NCBI RefSeq assembly: GCF_003355005.1 | Contig: NZ_CP029985.1 | Span: 744,001-808,000, forward strand | Direction of reading: 5' to 3' | Source: Sphingomonas sp. FARSPH | Lineage (GTDB): Bacteria; Pseudomonadota; Alphaproteobacteria; Sphingomonadales; Sphingomonadaceae | DNA: 64,000 nt | Shown here: piece by piece, positions 39,744 to 47,714 of the stretch | Position numbering within the stretch: position 1 is the first letter of the stretch | How the letters are laid out: each line of letters begins with the position of its first letter | Notes under the pieces: model-generated | Database searches by the model: none | What the model was told of the DNA's origin: nothing | What the model saw: the letters and a program-made list of their open reading frames with translations, nothing else | Made by a program: the position numbers and the translations under genes

Positions 39744-41639
39744 GTGAAGCTGGTTCGGGGTGCCTGGAAGCTGCTGGTGGCGATCAAGGACGGGCTCGTC
39801 CTCGTCGCGATGCTGCTGTTCTTCGGCCTGTTGTTCGCCGCGCTCAACGCCCGGCCGGGGTCGAAGCCGATCCGCGCGGGCGCCTTGGTGCTCGACCTCG
39901 ACGGCCCGATCGTCGAGCAACCCGAAACGCCGAGCGCGTTCGCGATGCTGTCGGGCGGCGGGGAGAGCGTGCCGCATCAATATCGCCTGCGCGACGTCGT
40001 GCGCAGCATCGATGCCGCGCGCACCGACGACCGCGTCAAGGCGCTGGTGCTCGATCTCGACAAGTTCGGCGGCGGCTATCCCGCGACGCTCAACGAGGTC
40101 GCCGACGCGATCCGCCGCTTCCGCGACGGCGGCAAGCCGGTGCTCGCTTATGCGACCGCCTATACCGACGCCGGCTATCGCCTCGCCGCCAACGCCAGCG
40201 AGGTGTGGGTCAATCCGCTCGGCGGCACGATCTTCACCGGGCCGGGCGGCAATGCGCTCTATTACAAGGGCTTGATCGACAAGCTGGGCGTCAACGTCCA
40301 CGTCTATCGCGTCGGCAAGTTCAAGAGCTTCGTCGAACCCTATACCCGCGCCGACCAGAGTCCCGACGCCAAGGCGGCGAGTCAGGCGCTGTACGGCGCC
40401 TTGTTCGGCCAGTGGCAGGAGGCGATCGCCAAGGCGCGGCCCAAGGCGAACATCCGCGCCTTCCTGGCGCAGCCCGACCAGCTGATCACCGCGACCGGCG
40501 GCGACATCGCGAAGGCGAATCTCGCCGCCGGGATCGTCGACAAGCTGGGCGACCGCGTCGCCTTCGGCCAGCGCGTCGCGCAGATCGCTGGCGTCGACGC
40601 CAAGCGGCCGCTGGGCAGCTACACCGCCATCCCCTTCGACAATTGGGTCGATGCGCATCCGCTGCCGCGTACCGGCGATGCGATCGGCATCGTGACGATC
40701 GCCGGCGACATCGTCGATGGCGAGGGCGGCCCGGGCAGCGCGCACGGCGACACGATCGCCAAGGCGATCCTGAACGGCCTCGCCAAGAAGGACCTGAAGG
40801 CGCTGGTCGTGCGCGTCGATTCGCCCGGCGGATCGGTGCTGGCGTCCGAACGCATCCGCCTCGCCATCCTCGCAGCGAAGAAGAAGGGGCTGCCCGTCGT
40901 CGTGTCGATGGGCGGCCTCGCCGCGTCGGGCGGCTATTGGGTGTCGACGCCGGGCGACGTCATCTTCGCCGAACCCGCGACGATCACCGGATCGATCGGC
41001 ATCTTCGGCATCATCCCGAGTTTCGAGGCGAGCCTCGCCAAGATCGGCGTGACCAGCGACGGCGTGAAGACGACGCCGCTGTCGGGCCAGCCCGACGTCA
41101 CCGGCGGCTTCACCCCGATGCTCGACACGATCCTGCAGGCGGGGATCGAGAACGGCTATCGCAACTTCCTGATGCGCGTCGCGCAGTCGCGGCACATGAC
41201 GCCCGCACGCGTCGACCAGATCGCGCAGGGGCGCGTGTGGGAAGGCGGCACCGCGCGCCAGATCAACCTGGTCGACCGGTTCGGCACGCTGAACGACGCG
41301 GTCGCCGAGGCGGCGAAGCGCGCCAAGCTGGATCCGACGAAGGTCCATGCCGAATATCTGGAAAAGGCGCCGGGTTTCGCCGCGACGCTCGCCGCGTCGC
41401 TGAAGCGCGACAATGACGATGATGCCGACGCCGCGGGCGGCGACGTGTTCGCGCGGATCGCGGCGGAGCGGCGCGCGACCTTCGCGCGCGCGCTGGGCGA
41501 TGCGCGGCGGCTGGCCACGTCGGGGTCAGTGCAGGCGCGCTGCCTCGAATGCGGCGGCCTCGCCCCGGCGGCGGCGACGCCCGCCGACGCGCGACTGGTC
41601 GACATGGTGCTGGCGAAACTGGGGCTCGGCGGCTGGTGA
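39744..41639 (+). CDS. sppA: Signal peptide peptidase SppA, 67-kDa type
   Basis: 631 residues from GTG 39744, with GAGGAG 7 nt upstream. N-terminal membrane anchor (DGLVLVAMLLFFGLLFAAL), then two SppA half-domains. Catalytic dyad: Lys192 in YRVGKFKSFVEPY and Ser395 in GLAASGGYWVS. Degrades cleaved signal peptides and misfolded proteins in the membrane, acting from the periplasm. C-terminal ~50 residues include CLECGGLAPAAATPADAR, unusual for the family. The next gene's start overlaps the stop (GTGA). Confidence 0.95.
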   Translation: MKLVRGAWKLLVAIKDGLVLVAMLLFFGLLFAALNARPGSKPIRAGALVLDLDGPIVEQPETPSAFAMLSGGGESVPHQYRLRDVVRSIDAARTDDRVKALVLDLDKFGGGYPATLNEVADAIRRFRDGGKPVLAYATAYTDAGYRLAANASEVWVNPLGGTIFTGPGGNALYYKGLIDKLGVNVHVYRVGKFKSFVEPYTRADQSPDAKAASQALYGALFGQWQEAIAKARPKANIRAFLAQPDQLITATGGDIAKANLAAGIVDKLGDRVAFGQRVAQIAGVDAKRPLGSYTAIPFDNWVDAHPLPRTGDAIGIVTIAGDIVDGEGGPGSAHGDTIAKAILNGLAKKDLKALVVRVDSPGGSVLASERIRLAILAAKKKGLPVVVSMGGLAASGGYWVSTPGDVIFAEPATITGSIGIFGIIPSFEASLAKIGVTSDGVKTTPLSGQPDVTGGFTPMLDTILQAGIENGYRNFLMRVAQSRHMTPARVDQIAQGRVWEGGTARQINLVDRFGTLNDAVAEAAKRAKLDPTKVHAEYLEKAPGFAATLAASLKRDNDDDADAAGGDVFARIAAERRATFARALGDARRLATSGSVQARCLECGGLAPAAATPADARLVDMVLAKLGLGGW

Positions 41640-42208
41640 TCGCGCTACGCGCGGCGACGGGCGAGGACGCAGCTGCGATCGCGGCGGTCTACGCGCCGCA
41701 CGTCCTCGCCGGCACGGTGTCGTTCGAGGAGGAAGCGCCCGACGCGCGCGCGATGCGCGGTCGCATGGCGGCGGGGCACGGCCTCTATCCGTGGATCGTC
41801 GCGACGATGGCGGATCCTGGCGAGGACGCTGAGGCGGGGGTGATGGGCTATGCCTATGCCGGCGAATTTTCCGGGCGCCGCGCCTATCGCTGGGCGGTGG
41901 AGACGACGATATATGTCGCCGACGTCGCGCAGCGGCAGGGGATCGGACGTCTGCTCTATGCCGGCCTGATCGCGACATTGCGCGCGCAGGGGTTCACGCA
42001 GGCGATCGGCCGCATCGCCCTGCCCAACGACCGGTCGATCGCGCTGCACGAGGCGGTCGGCTTCCGCCGCGCGGGCGTGTTCCGCGAGGTCGGCTACAAG
42101 CATGGTCAGTGGATCGACGTCGGCTATTGGCAGCGCGAACTCTCCGAACCCGGCGTGCCCCCCGCCGAGCCGCGCACCTTCGCCGACGTCGGCGTCGTTA
42201 GGGGGTAA
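41636..42208 (+). CDS. GNAT acetyltransferase, phosphinothricin acetyltransferase-like
   Basis: 190 residues from GTG 41636 overlapping the sppA stop by 4 bp. Family pattern: IAAVYAPHVLAGTVSFEEEAP, YAYAGEFSGRRAYRWAVETTIYV, acetyl-CoA site QRQGIGRLLYAGLIATLRAQG, ALPNDRSIALHEAVGFRRAGVFREVGYKHGQW near the end. This is the PAT/Bar/MnaT group (methionine sulfoximine, phosphinothricin or amino-acid N-acetylation); the natural substrate is unknown. Translational coupling to sppA makes it the second gene of that operon. Confidence 0.9.
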   Translation: MIALRAATGEDAAAIAAVYAPHVLAGTVSFEEEAPDARAMRGRMAAGHGLYPWIVATMADPGEDAEAGVMGYAYAGEFSGRRAYRWAVETTIYVADVAQRQGIGRLLYAGLIATLRAQGFTQAIGRIALPNDRSIALHEAVGFRRAGVFREVGYKHGQWIDVGYWQRELSEPGVPPAEPRTFADVGVVRG

Positions 42209-42252
42209 ACGACGCCTTGCGCGCGGCGCGCTCGCGCGGCACAAGGTGCGCG

Positions 42253-42404
42253 ATGACCGGCATGATGACCCTGCGAATTACCGGGCGGCGACTTGGCGCC
42301 GGCGGTGTCGCCGTGTCCGCGCGTCGCCGCCTGCCCTAGCAGCCCCTCGCGCGTCATCGTCGCCCGGATCGTCGGGCCCGGCACGCGAGGGTTCGCTCCT
42401 CGCG
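42253..42404 (+). promoter_or_regulatory. Leader with short ORF and alternative hairpins
   Basis: A 28-codon ORF (ATG 42253, AAGGTG upstream, TAG 42337-42339; MTGMMTLRITGRRLGAGG...) is followed at once by CCCTCGCG (42344), GCCCGGATCGTCGGGC, CGCGAGGG (42384-42391) and CCTCGCG (42398). CGCGAGG can pair either upstream or downstream, giving two exclusive stems. No T-run follows, so classical attenuation is not shown. The rest of the 211-bp gap shows no gene. Confidence 0.4.
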
Positions 42405-42419
42405 CCGAAAGTTTGGATC

Positions 42420-42710
42420 ATGACCGTTTGCCTGCCGATGCGCGCCGCGCATCACCCTGCCCCTGCGCCCGGCCTGCACCGCGCCACGACGACATTGGTC
42501 GGCGTCACCACGTCCTGCCCGTCCGGGCTGATGCGTGTGCTCGACGCGGTCCTCGTCACCGGCGGCGTGCCGACCCAGATCGCCGTCCGCCGCGCCGCCG
42601 CATCGTTCCGGTTTAGCGTCGTCGTCGCCGACAGCGCGGCCTCGCCGGATCGCTTGCGCAATCGCATCGCGCAGATCGTCGGCGTGCGCGTCGTCGCCGC
42701 GCGCGCCTAG
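42420..42710 (+). CDS. Small protein with possible ACT-like fold
   Basis: 96 residues from ATG 42420 (MTVCLPMRAAHHPAPAPGLH). The segment TTTLVGVTTSCPSGLMRVLD, then VTGGVPTQIAVRRAAASFRFSV and RLRNRIAQIVGVRVVAARA has the beta-alpha-beta-beta-alpha-beta order and the VGV...V ending of ACT domains such as IlvM/IlvH, but I cannot prove this by eye. It could be a regulatory subunit or an unrelated small protein. Follows the hairpin leader at 42253; ends 4 bp inside the convergent channel gene. Confidence 0.5.
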   Translation: MTVCLPMRAAHHPAPAPGLHRATTTLVGVTTSCPSGLMRVLDAVLVTGGVPTQIAVRRAAASFRFSVVVADSAASPDRLRNRIAQIVGVRVVAARA

Positions 42711-43339
42711 CGCCGGCCGCGATAGGCCGGCAGGCCGAGGTGCCAGTGAATCGCCGCCGCGCGCAGGCCGAAGCCGGCGAGCGCGGCGATCGTGGCGGCG
42801 GGCGCGCTGGGCATGCCGGCGAGATCGAGCGCGACATAGCTTGCCGACGCCAGCGCGGCGGCAGTGACGTACAGTTCGGGGCGCATCAGGATCGACGGCT
42901 CGCCCGCCAGCACGTCGCGAATGATGCCGCCGACGCAGGCGGTGACGACGCCCATCACCGCGGCGGGGATCGGCGGGATGCCGTAACCGATCGCCTTTGC
43001 CGCGCCATAGACCGCATAGGCCGCGAGCCCGACCGCGTCGAACCAGGCGAGCGCGCTGTCGCGCCACCAGCGTTCCGGCGTCAGCCAGATCACCGCCGCG
43101 ACCGTCAGGCAGACGCTCGCGGCGCGCGCATCGTGCACCCAGAATACCGGCGCGCCGATCAGCAGGTCGCGCACCGTCCCGCCGCCGACGCCGGTGATGA
43201 GCGCGAAGAAGGCGAGCGTCACCGCGGTCTGCGCGCGCTTTGCCGCCGCGAGTGCGCCCGAGGCGGCAAATACGGCGAGCCCGGCGACGTCGAACCAGGG
43301 TGCGAAGGCGGGAAGCAGCAAGGCCGTGGGCGTCAGCAT
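42707..43339 (-). CDS. Trimeric intracellular cation channel family protein (UPF0126/YadS)
   Basis: 210 residues, seven predicted membrane helices in two homologous halves, each with the marker: GVGGGTVRDLLIG in the first, ACVGGIIRDVLAGEPSIL in the second, plus AASGALAAAKR. Matches the bacterial TRIC/UPF0126 family of potassium-permeable channels; the physiological function in bacteria is not settled. ATG 43339. Overlaps the ACT-like ORF tail to tail by 4 bp. Confidence 0.93.
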   Translation of the reverse strand: MLTPTALLLPAFAPWFDVAGLAVFAASGALAAAKRAQTAVTLAFFALITGVGGGTVRDLLIGAPVFWVHDARAASVCLTVAAVIWLTPERWWRDSALAWFDAVGLAAYAVYGAAKAIGYGIPPIPAAVMGVVTACVGGIIRDVLAGEPSILMRPELYVTAAALASASYVALDLAGMPSAPAATIAALAGFGLRAAAIHWHLGLPAYRGRR

Positions 43340-43414
43340 CGCCGCCCCGCCTAGCCCATGCGCGCGGCGAATTGTACCGCCGTCACGGGTTTCGGCCCTG
43401 CGCCGGGGCCGCGG

Positions 43415-44095
43415 TCAGAAGCGGTGGCCGATCACCAGATTGGCCATCGGGTTGATCGGGCTGTCGATCGCGTTGCGGTCCGCGCGGGTCTGGCGGGCGG
43501 CGTTGGCGACGTCGTTGTACGCGCGCCCCTTCATCGCCCCGACTTCGAACCCGATGCTGGTGTCGGCATCGATCCGGTCGGTATAGCCCATCGTCAGCGC
43601 CGGCGCGCGACGCATGCTGGTCTTCATGCCGGGGATGTTGAGGCGGCGCTGGCTGGGCAGGATGCCGCGCATCGCGGTTTCCGACGGCCCCATCGCCCGC
43701 GGGTTGAACATCTTGGTGCCCGCGGACAGGTGGAACCCGTGGTCACCCGCGGGGTAGAAATCGACCATCTGCCCGGCGAGGCGAGCGTGGAACATGTCGC
43801 GCGATTCCACAGGCCCGGATTGCACGGTCACGCGCAGGCTGAGCTTGTTGGTCAGCCGCGCCGAGCGTTCCACCGATCCACCGACCGCGATCGGCGCGAG
43901 CGACAGGTGCAGTGGGCCGCGCGGCGATGGCGCGGCGGACGGCGGCAGGAAGGGCAGGATGGGGATGGCCGCGCCCGCGACGGCGACGGACGAAGGCGCC
44001 GCGGTATCGGCGGCGCGCGCGGGTGCGGGTTGCGCGACCGTCGCTCCTGCGACCCCCAGACCTGCCACCGCCGCGATCCACCCCAACCGACGCAT
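43415..44095 (-). CDS. Outer-membrane beta-barrel-type secreted protein
   Basis: 226 residues from ATG 44095 (GGGAGAA RBS), signal peptide MRRLGWIAAVAGLGVAGATVA. The body is beta-rich with strands such as LSLRVTVQSG, MVDFYPAGDHGFHLSAG, SIGFEVGAMKGR and ends ANLVIGHRF with terminal Phe, fitting a small outer-membrane barrel. No ligand or family assigned; OmpW/OmpA-barrel-like folds are possible. Between the TRIC gene and ychF, transcribed alone. Confidence 0.8.
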   Translation of the reverse strand: MRRLGWIAAVAGLGVAGATVAQPAPARAADTAAPSSVAVAGAAIPILPFLPPSAAPSPRGPLHLSLAPIAVGGSVERSARLTNKLSLRVTVQSGPVESRDMFHARLAGQMVDFYPAGDHGFHLSAGTKMFNPRAMGPSETAMRGILPSQRRLNIPGMKTSMRRAPALTMGYTDRIDADTSIGFEVGAMKGRAYNDVANAARQTRADRNAIDSPINPMANLVIGHRF

Positions 44096-44330
44096 GTGTT
44101 CTCCCGCCACAGCGATATCGTGCCGCGCGGCGTTTTCCCGTCGCCGTGCGCTCGCTGTATACTCCAGACGTCGCGCGACCGATCAAAGCGCAATTGTGGC
44201 ATCGCTGTCATGCGACGAACCGTTGCAAATCGCCGACAAGACGATGGAACAGCGTAATGTCTGGTCAACCAGAACCAGGACCGGTAAGGGCGCAGCCTTT
44301 CCCGTCCCTTATCGAACAGAGCATATCTTC

Positions 44331-45431
44331 ATGGGTTTCCGCTGCGGCATCGTGGGCCTGCCCAACGTCGGCAAGTCCACCCTCTTCAACGCGCTGACCG
44401 AGACCGCTGCGGCGCAGGCGGCGAACTATCCGTTCTGCACGATCGAGCCGAATGTCGGCAACGTCGCGGTGCCCGATCCGCGCCTGTACGAGCTGGCGAA
44501 GATCGCCGGCTCGGCGAAGATCATCGAGACGCAGCTCGCCTTCGTCGACATCGCCGGCCTCGTCCGCGGCGCGTCGAAGGGCGAGGGCCTGGGCAACCAA
44601 TTCCTCGGCAACATCCGCGAGGTCGACGCGATCGTCCATGTGCTGCGCTGTTTCGAGGACGGCGACGTGACCCACGTCGAGGGCAAGGTCGATCCGATCG
44701 CCGATGCCGAGACGGTCGAGACCGAGCTGATGCTATCCGACCTCGAGAGCCTGGAAAAGCGCGTCCCCGCGCTCGTCAAGAAGGGGCAGCAGGGCGACAA
44801 GGAAGCCAAAATCGGCGCCGCGGTGCTCGGCCAGGCGCTCGACCTGCTGCGCGAGGGCAAGCCGGCGCGCCTGACCCAGCCCAAGGATGCCGAGGAGGCG
44901 CGCGTCTTCGCGCAGGCGCAGCTGATTACCGCCAAGCCCGTCCTCTACGTCTGCAACGTCGAGGAAGCGAACGCCGCGACCGGCAATGCGCATTCGGCGC
45001 GCGTGTTCGAAAAGGCCGCGGCCGAGGGCGCGGAGGCGGTCGTCGTCTCCGCCGCGATCGAGGCCGAGATCGCAACGATGGCACCGGAGGACCGCGGCGA
45101 GTTCCTCAGCGAACTGGGCCTGACCGAAACCGGCCTCGCCCGCGTCATCCGCGCCGGCTACAAGCTCCTCCACCTCCTCACCTTCTTCACCGTCGGGCCG
45201 AAGGAGGCGCGCGCCTGGACCGTCCACGCCGGCGCCAAGGCGCCGAACGCGGCGGGCGAGATCCACACCGATTTCGAACGCGGCTTCATCCGCGCCGAAA
45301 CGATCGCCTATGACGATTACGTCAAGTTCGGCGGCGAGAGCGGTGCACGCGATGCCGGCAAGCTGCGCCAGGAAGGCAAGGAATACGTCGTCCACGACGG
45401 CGACGTGATGCTGTTCCGCTTCAACGTGTGA
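44331..45431 (+). CDS. ychF: Redox-regulated ATPase YchF (OLA1)
   Basis: 366 residues, exactly the family length. Obg-type P-loop protein with G1 GIVGLPNVGKSTLFNALT, G3 VDIAGLVRGASKGEGLGN, then the TGS domain (LLTFFTVGPKEARAWTV, AGEIHTDFERGFIRAE) and YVVHDGDVMLFRFNV. It prefers ATP over GTP, binds ribosomes, and is linked to oxidative-stress control. The frame stays open upstream to 43794, but the conserved N-terminus begins at ATG 44331. The 235-bp region upstream (44096-44330) shows no gene and holds the promoters. Confidence 0.98.
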   Translation: MGFRCGIVGLPNVGKSTLFNALTETAAAQAANYPFCTIEPNVGNVAVPDPRLYELAKIAGSAKIIETQLAFVDIAGLVRGASKGEGLGNQFLGNIREVDAIVHVLRCFEDGDVTHVEGKVDPIADAETVETELMLSDLESLEKRVPALVKKGQQGDKEAKIGAAVLGQALDLLREGKPARLTQPKDAEEARVFAQAQLITAKPVLYVCNVEEANAATGNAHSARVFEKAAAEGAEAVVVSAAIEAEIATMAPEDRGEFLSELGLTETGLARVIRAGYKLLHLLTFFTVGPKEARAWTVHAGAKAPNAAGEIHTDFERGFIRAETIAYDDYVKFGGESGARDAGKLRQEGKEYVVHDGDVMLFRFNV

Positions 45432-45632
45432 TCCGGGTGACAGCGCCGCGGCGCGACGGTAGGATCGGCCCATGGCCCCGTTGCTCCTCCTGCGCGCCGT
45501 CCCGGCACTGAACCGCGACATGCCGCAGTCGCGGATCCGGGACCGTGGCGTGCGGGTTCTAGGCGGCGATGCGATCGCCGACGTTTATCGAGTGTTTTGG
45601 CGCTGATCGGCCGGCGTGCCTTGCGGACCGGC

Positions 45633-45944
45633 ATGACGATCCGGCTGTTGCTCGCGCTGCTCGCGGCGGCCCTCGCGCTGCCCGCCGTCGCGCCCGCGGC
45701 CTGTCATGACGCGGCGCAACCCGCGCCGTCGGCGCATCATGCGACGATGCCCGGTCACCCCGCCCCGCACGGCGACGCGGAGGCGGTCCACGGCTGCATC
45801 GGTTGCATCCCGCCGAGCGACTGGCTGCGCGCGCCCGTCGTCGCGGCGATCCGCGTCGCGCCGCCGGTACGTGTCGCGCGCGTGACGACGCTGGATATCG
45901 GGCGGGGATCGCCGCCCGCCCTGCCCCCTCCGCGACGCGGATGA
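45633..45944 (+). CDS. Small secreted Cys/His-rich protein
   Basis: 103 residues from ATG 45633 with a signal peptide (LLLALLAAALALPAVAPAAC). After it, CHDAAQ, SAHHATMPGHPAPHGDAEAVHGC and CIGCIPPSDW: a His/Met/Cys cluster and a CxxC, suggesting metal (perhaps copper) binding, as in DUF2946/CopL-type proteins seen beside copper genes. 61 bp upstream of the Met/His-rich barrel gene on the same strand. The 201-bp gap before it holds a 44-codon ORF (45472-45606) that I do not trust. Confidence 0.65.
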   Translation: MTIRLLLALLAAALALPAVAPAACHDAAQPAPSAHHATMPGHPAPHGDAEAVHGCIGCIPPSDWLRAPVVAAIRVAPPVRVARVTTLDIGRGSPPALPPPRRG

Positions 45945-46005
45945 GCCGTGCGGGGTCGCGACGCCCCCACGCCCTCGATCCCGATCATCGCGAAGAGAGA
46001 CAGAA

Positions 46006-47550
46006 ATGACAGCCCAATATTTGCTCGCGGCGCTCGCCGCGGGCACGAGCGCGCCCGTCGCGGCGCAGGACCATCCGCCTATGCCGGGCATGGCGATGCC
46101 TGCGCCGCCGGCCACCCCGAAGAGCGACCAAGTCCCCCTCCCGCCTGCGGGAGGGGTTAGGGGAGGGCCTGGAATGAATGCACCGCACGGTCATACCGGT
46201 CAGGCCCACCCCCGCCCCCTCCCACCTGCGAAAAGGGAGGCTGGCACACGCGGCATGGATCATGGCGGCATGGCCGATATGCCTATGGACCACGGCATGC
46301 CCGGCATGGCGATGAGCCCCTTCACCGCGCCCGCCGCCGATCGCGATGCCGCCGCCGATGCGCTCGCCAAGGCACCACGCGGTGCGCCGCCCGCGACGAT
46401 GACGATGGGCGCGGGGGGCGGCTGGTACCAGATGGGTAGCGGCACCAGCCGTCTGCCCGCCGGCGAGGGGCCGATGCGCGGCGCGATGATCCATGCCGGC
46501 AACTGGATGCTGATGGTGCACGGTTACGCCTGGGGCGTCGCGACGCGGCAGGGCGGCCCGCGCGGCGGCGACGATGCCTTCATCGGATCGATGGCGATGC
46601 TGATGGCGGATCGCGATCTGGGCGACGCGCTCCACCTGCAGCTGCGCGGCATGGGGAGCCTCGAGCCGCTGATGGGGCCGCGTGGCTATGCGAACCTGTT
46701 TGCGACCGGCGAACTCGCCAACGGCCGCCCTCTCGTCGACCGCCAGCATCCGCACGATGCGTTCATGGAGCTTTCCGCACGGCTCGACGCGCGGATCGGC
46801 GGCGATGCCACCGCCTTCGTCTATGCCGCCCCCGTCGGCGAGCCGGCGCTGGGGCCGAGCGCGTTCATGCACCGCGCCTCCGCACGCTATCTGCCGATGG
46901 CGCCGATCACCCATCATTGGTTCGATTCGACGCATATCACGTACGGCGTCGTCACTGCGGGTTATGCGGGGCCGCGCCTGCAGATCGAGGCGTCGGCCTT
47001 TCGCGGGCGCGAACCCGACGAGCATCGCTGGGACATCGAAACGCCAAGGCTCGATTCGTGGAGCGTGCGCGGAACGTGGACGCCCTCACCCTTCTGGGCC
47101 GTGCAGGTCAGCCACGGCCGGCTGCACAGTCCGGAGGTGCAGCATGCCGACGAGGACGAGGCGCGCACCACCGCCAGCGTCGCTTATGCGCGAGGCGGGC
47201 TGGCGCTCACCGGCGCCTGGTCGCGCAAGAAAAGGCTGCCGGGCGCCGCGCTCACCGCATGGCTGGGCGAGGCGACGTTGGAGATCGACCGGCATCATGC
47301 CGTGTTCGGCCGCATCGAAAATGTCGCGAACGACGAACTGTTTCCCGACGATGCCGACCCGCGCCACGACATCGCCTATCGCATCACCAAGGTGGAGGCC
47401 GGCTACGCCTATCGCCTGCCGATCACCGGGCCGCTGGGCGTCGCGCTGGGCGGCACCGTCGCGGCGTACGGCCGGCCGCGCGCGATCGCCAACGTTTACG
47501 GCAAGCCGGTGAGCGGCACGGTGTTCGCGAAGTTTGCGGTGGGGCTGTAA
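46006..47550 (+). CDS. Met/His-rich outer-membrane barrel protein
   Basis: 514 residues. Signal peptide ending APVAAQ, then a Met/His-rich region (HPPMPGMAMP, MDHGGMADMPMDHGMPGMAM) and a beta-barrel domain with many Gly/aromatic strands (YGVVTAGYAGPRLQIEASAF, AGYAYRLPITGPLGVALGGT) ending KFAVGL. The N-terminal metal-binding repeats recall copper-handling proteins such as CopB, but the barrel is different and I do not recognise the family. A repeat element at 46131-46245 is read in frame inside the Met-rich part. GAAGAGAGACAG RBS before ATG 46006. Confidence 0.8.
   Translation: MTAQYLLAALAAGTSAPVAAQDHPPMPGMAMPAPPATPKSDQVPLPPAGGVRGGPGMNAPHGHTGQAHPRPLPPAKREAGTRGMDHGGMADMPMDHGMPGMAMSPFTAPAADRDAAADALAKAPRGAPPATMTMGAGGGWYQMGSGTSRLPAGEGPMRGAMIHAGNWMLMVHGYAWGVATRQGGPRGGDDAFIGSMAMLMADRDLGDALHLQLRGMGSLEPLMGPRGYANLFATGELANGRPLVDRQHPHDAFMELSARLDARIGGDATAFVYAAPVGEPALGPSAFMHRASARYLPMAPITHHWFDSTHITYGVVTAGYAGPRLQIEASAFRGREPDEHRWDIETPRLDSWSVRGTWTPSPFWAVQVSHGRLHSPEVQHADEDEARTTASVAYARGGLALTGAWSRKKRLPGAALTAWLGEATLEIDRHHAVFGRIENVANDELFPDDADPRHDIAYRITKVEAGYAYRLPITGPLGVALGGTVAAYGRPRAIANVYGKPVSGTVFAKFAVGL
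46131..46245. repeat. Repeat element inside a coding sequence
   Basis: CCCCCTCCCGCCTGCGGGAG... and CCCCCTCCCACCTGCGAAAA...GGGAGGCTGG, the arms of a CCCTC/GAGGG-type element that elsewhere (39525, 63893) is intergenic. Here it is in frame and encodes PLPPAGGVRGGPGMN...PLPPAKREAG, unlike the flanking Met/His motifs. Confidence 0.7.
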
Positions 47551-47714
47551 GCGCGGTTGCCTTCTCCCGGCGGCGTAGCGGCCTGCCGTAGCGGCGGGTT
47601 GCCGGGCAGGGCGGGACGGGGCCGGGAGAAGGCAGCGCATCTGCCCTTCCGCCCGTCGCGGCGTACGGCTAGGGATCGCGCAGTCCGCTCGTCCTTTCGG
47701 GAAACGTCCGCGCC

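Noticed and set aside
42253..42404. Classical amino-acid attenuator
   Set aside because: Competing stems are present but there is no T-run and no run of one amino-acid codon; kept only as a leader of unknown action.
45472..45606. 44-codon ORF upstream of the Cys/His-rich protein
   Set aside because: Weak RBS, no recognisable features, and it overlaps a GC hairpin (45513-45537).
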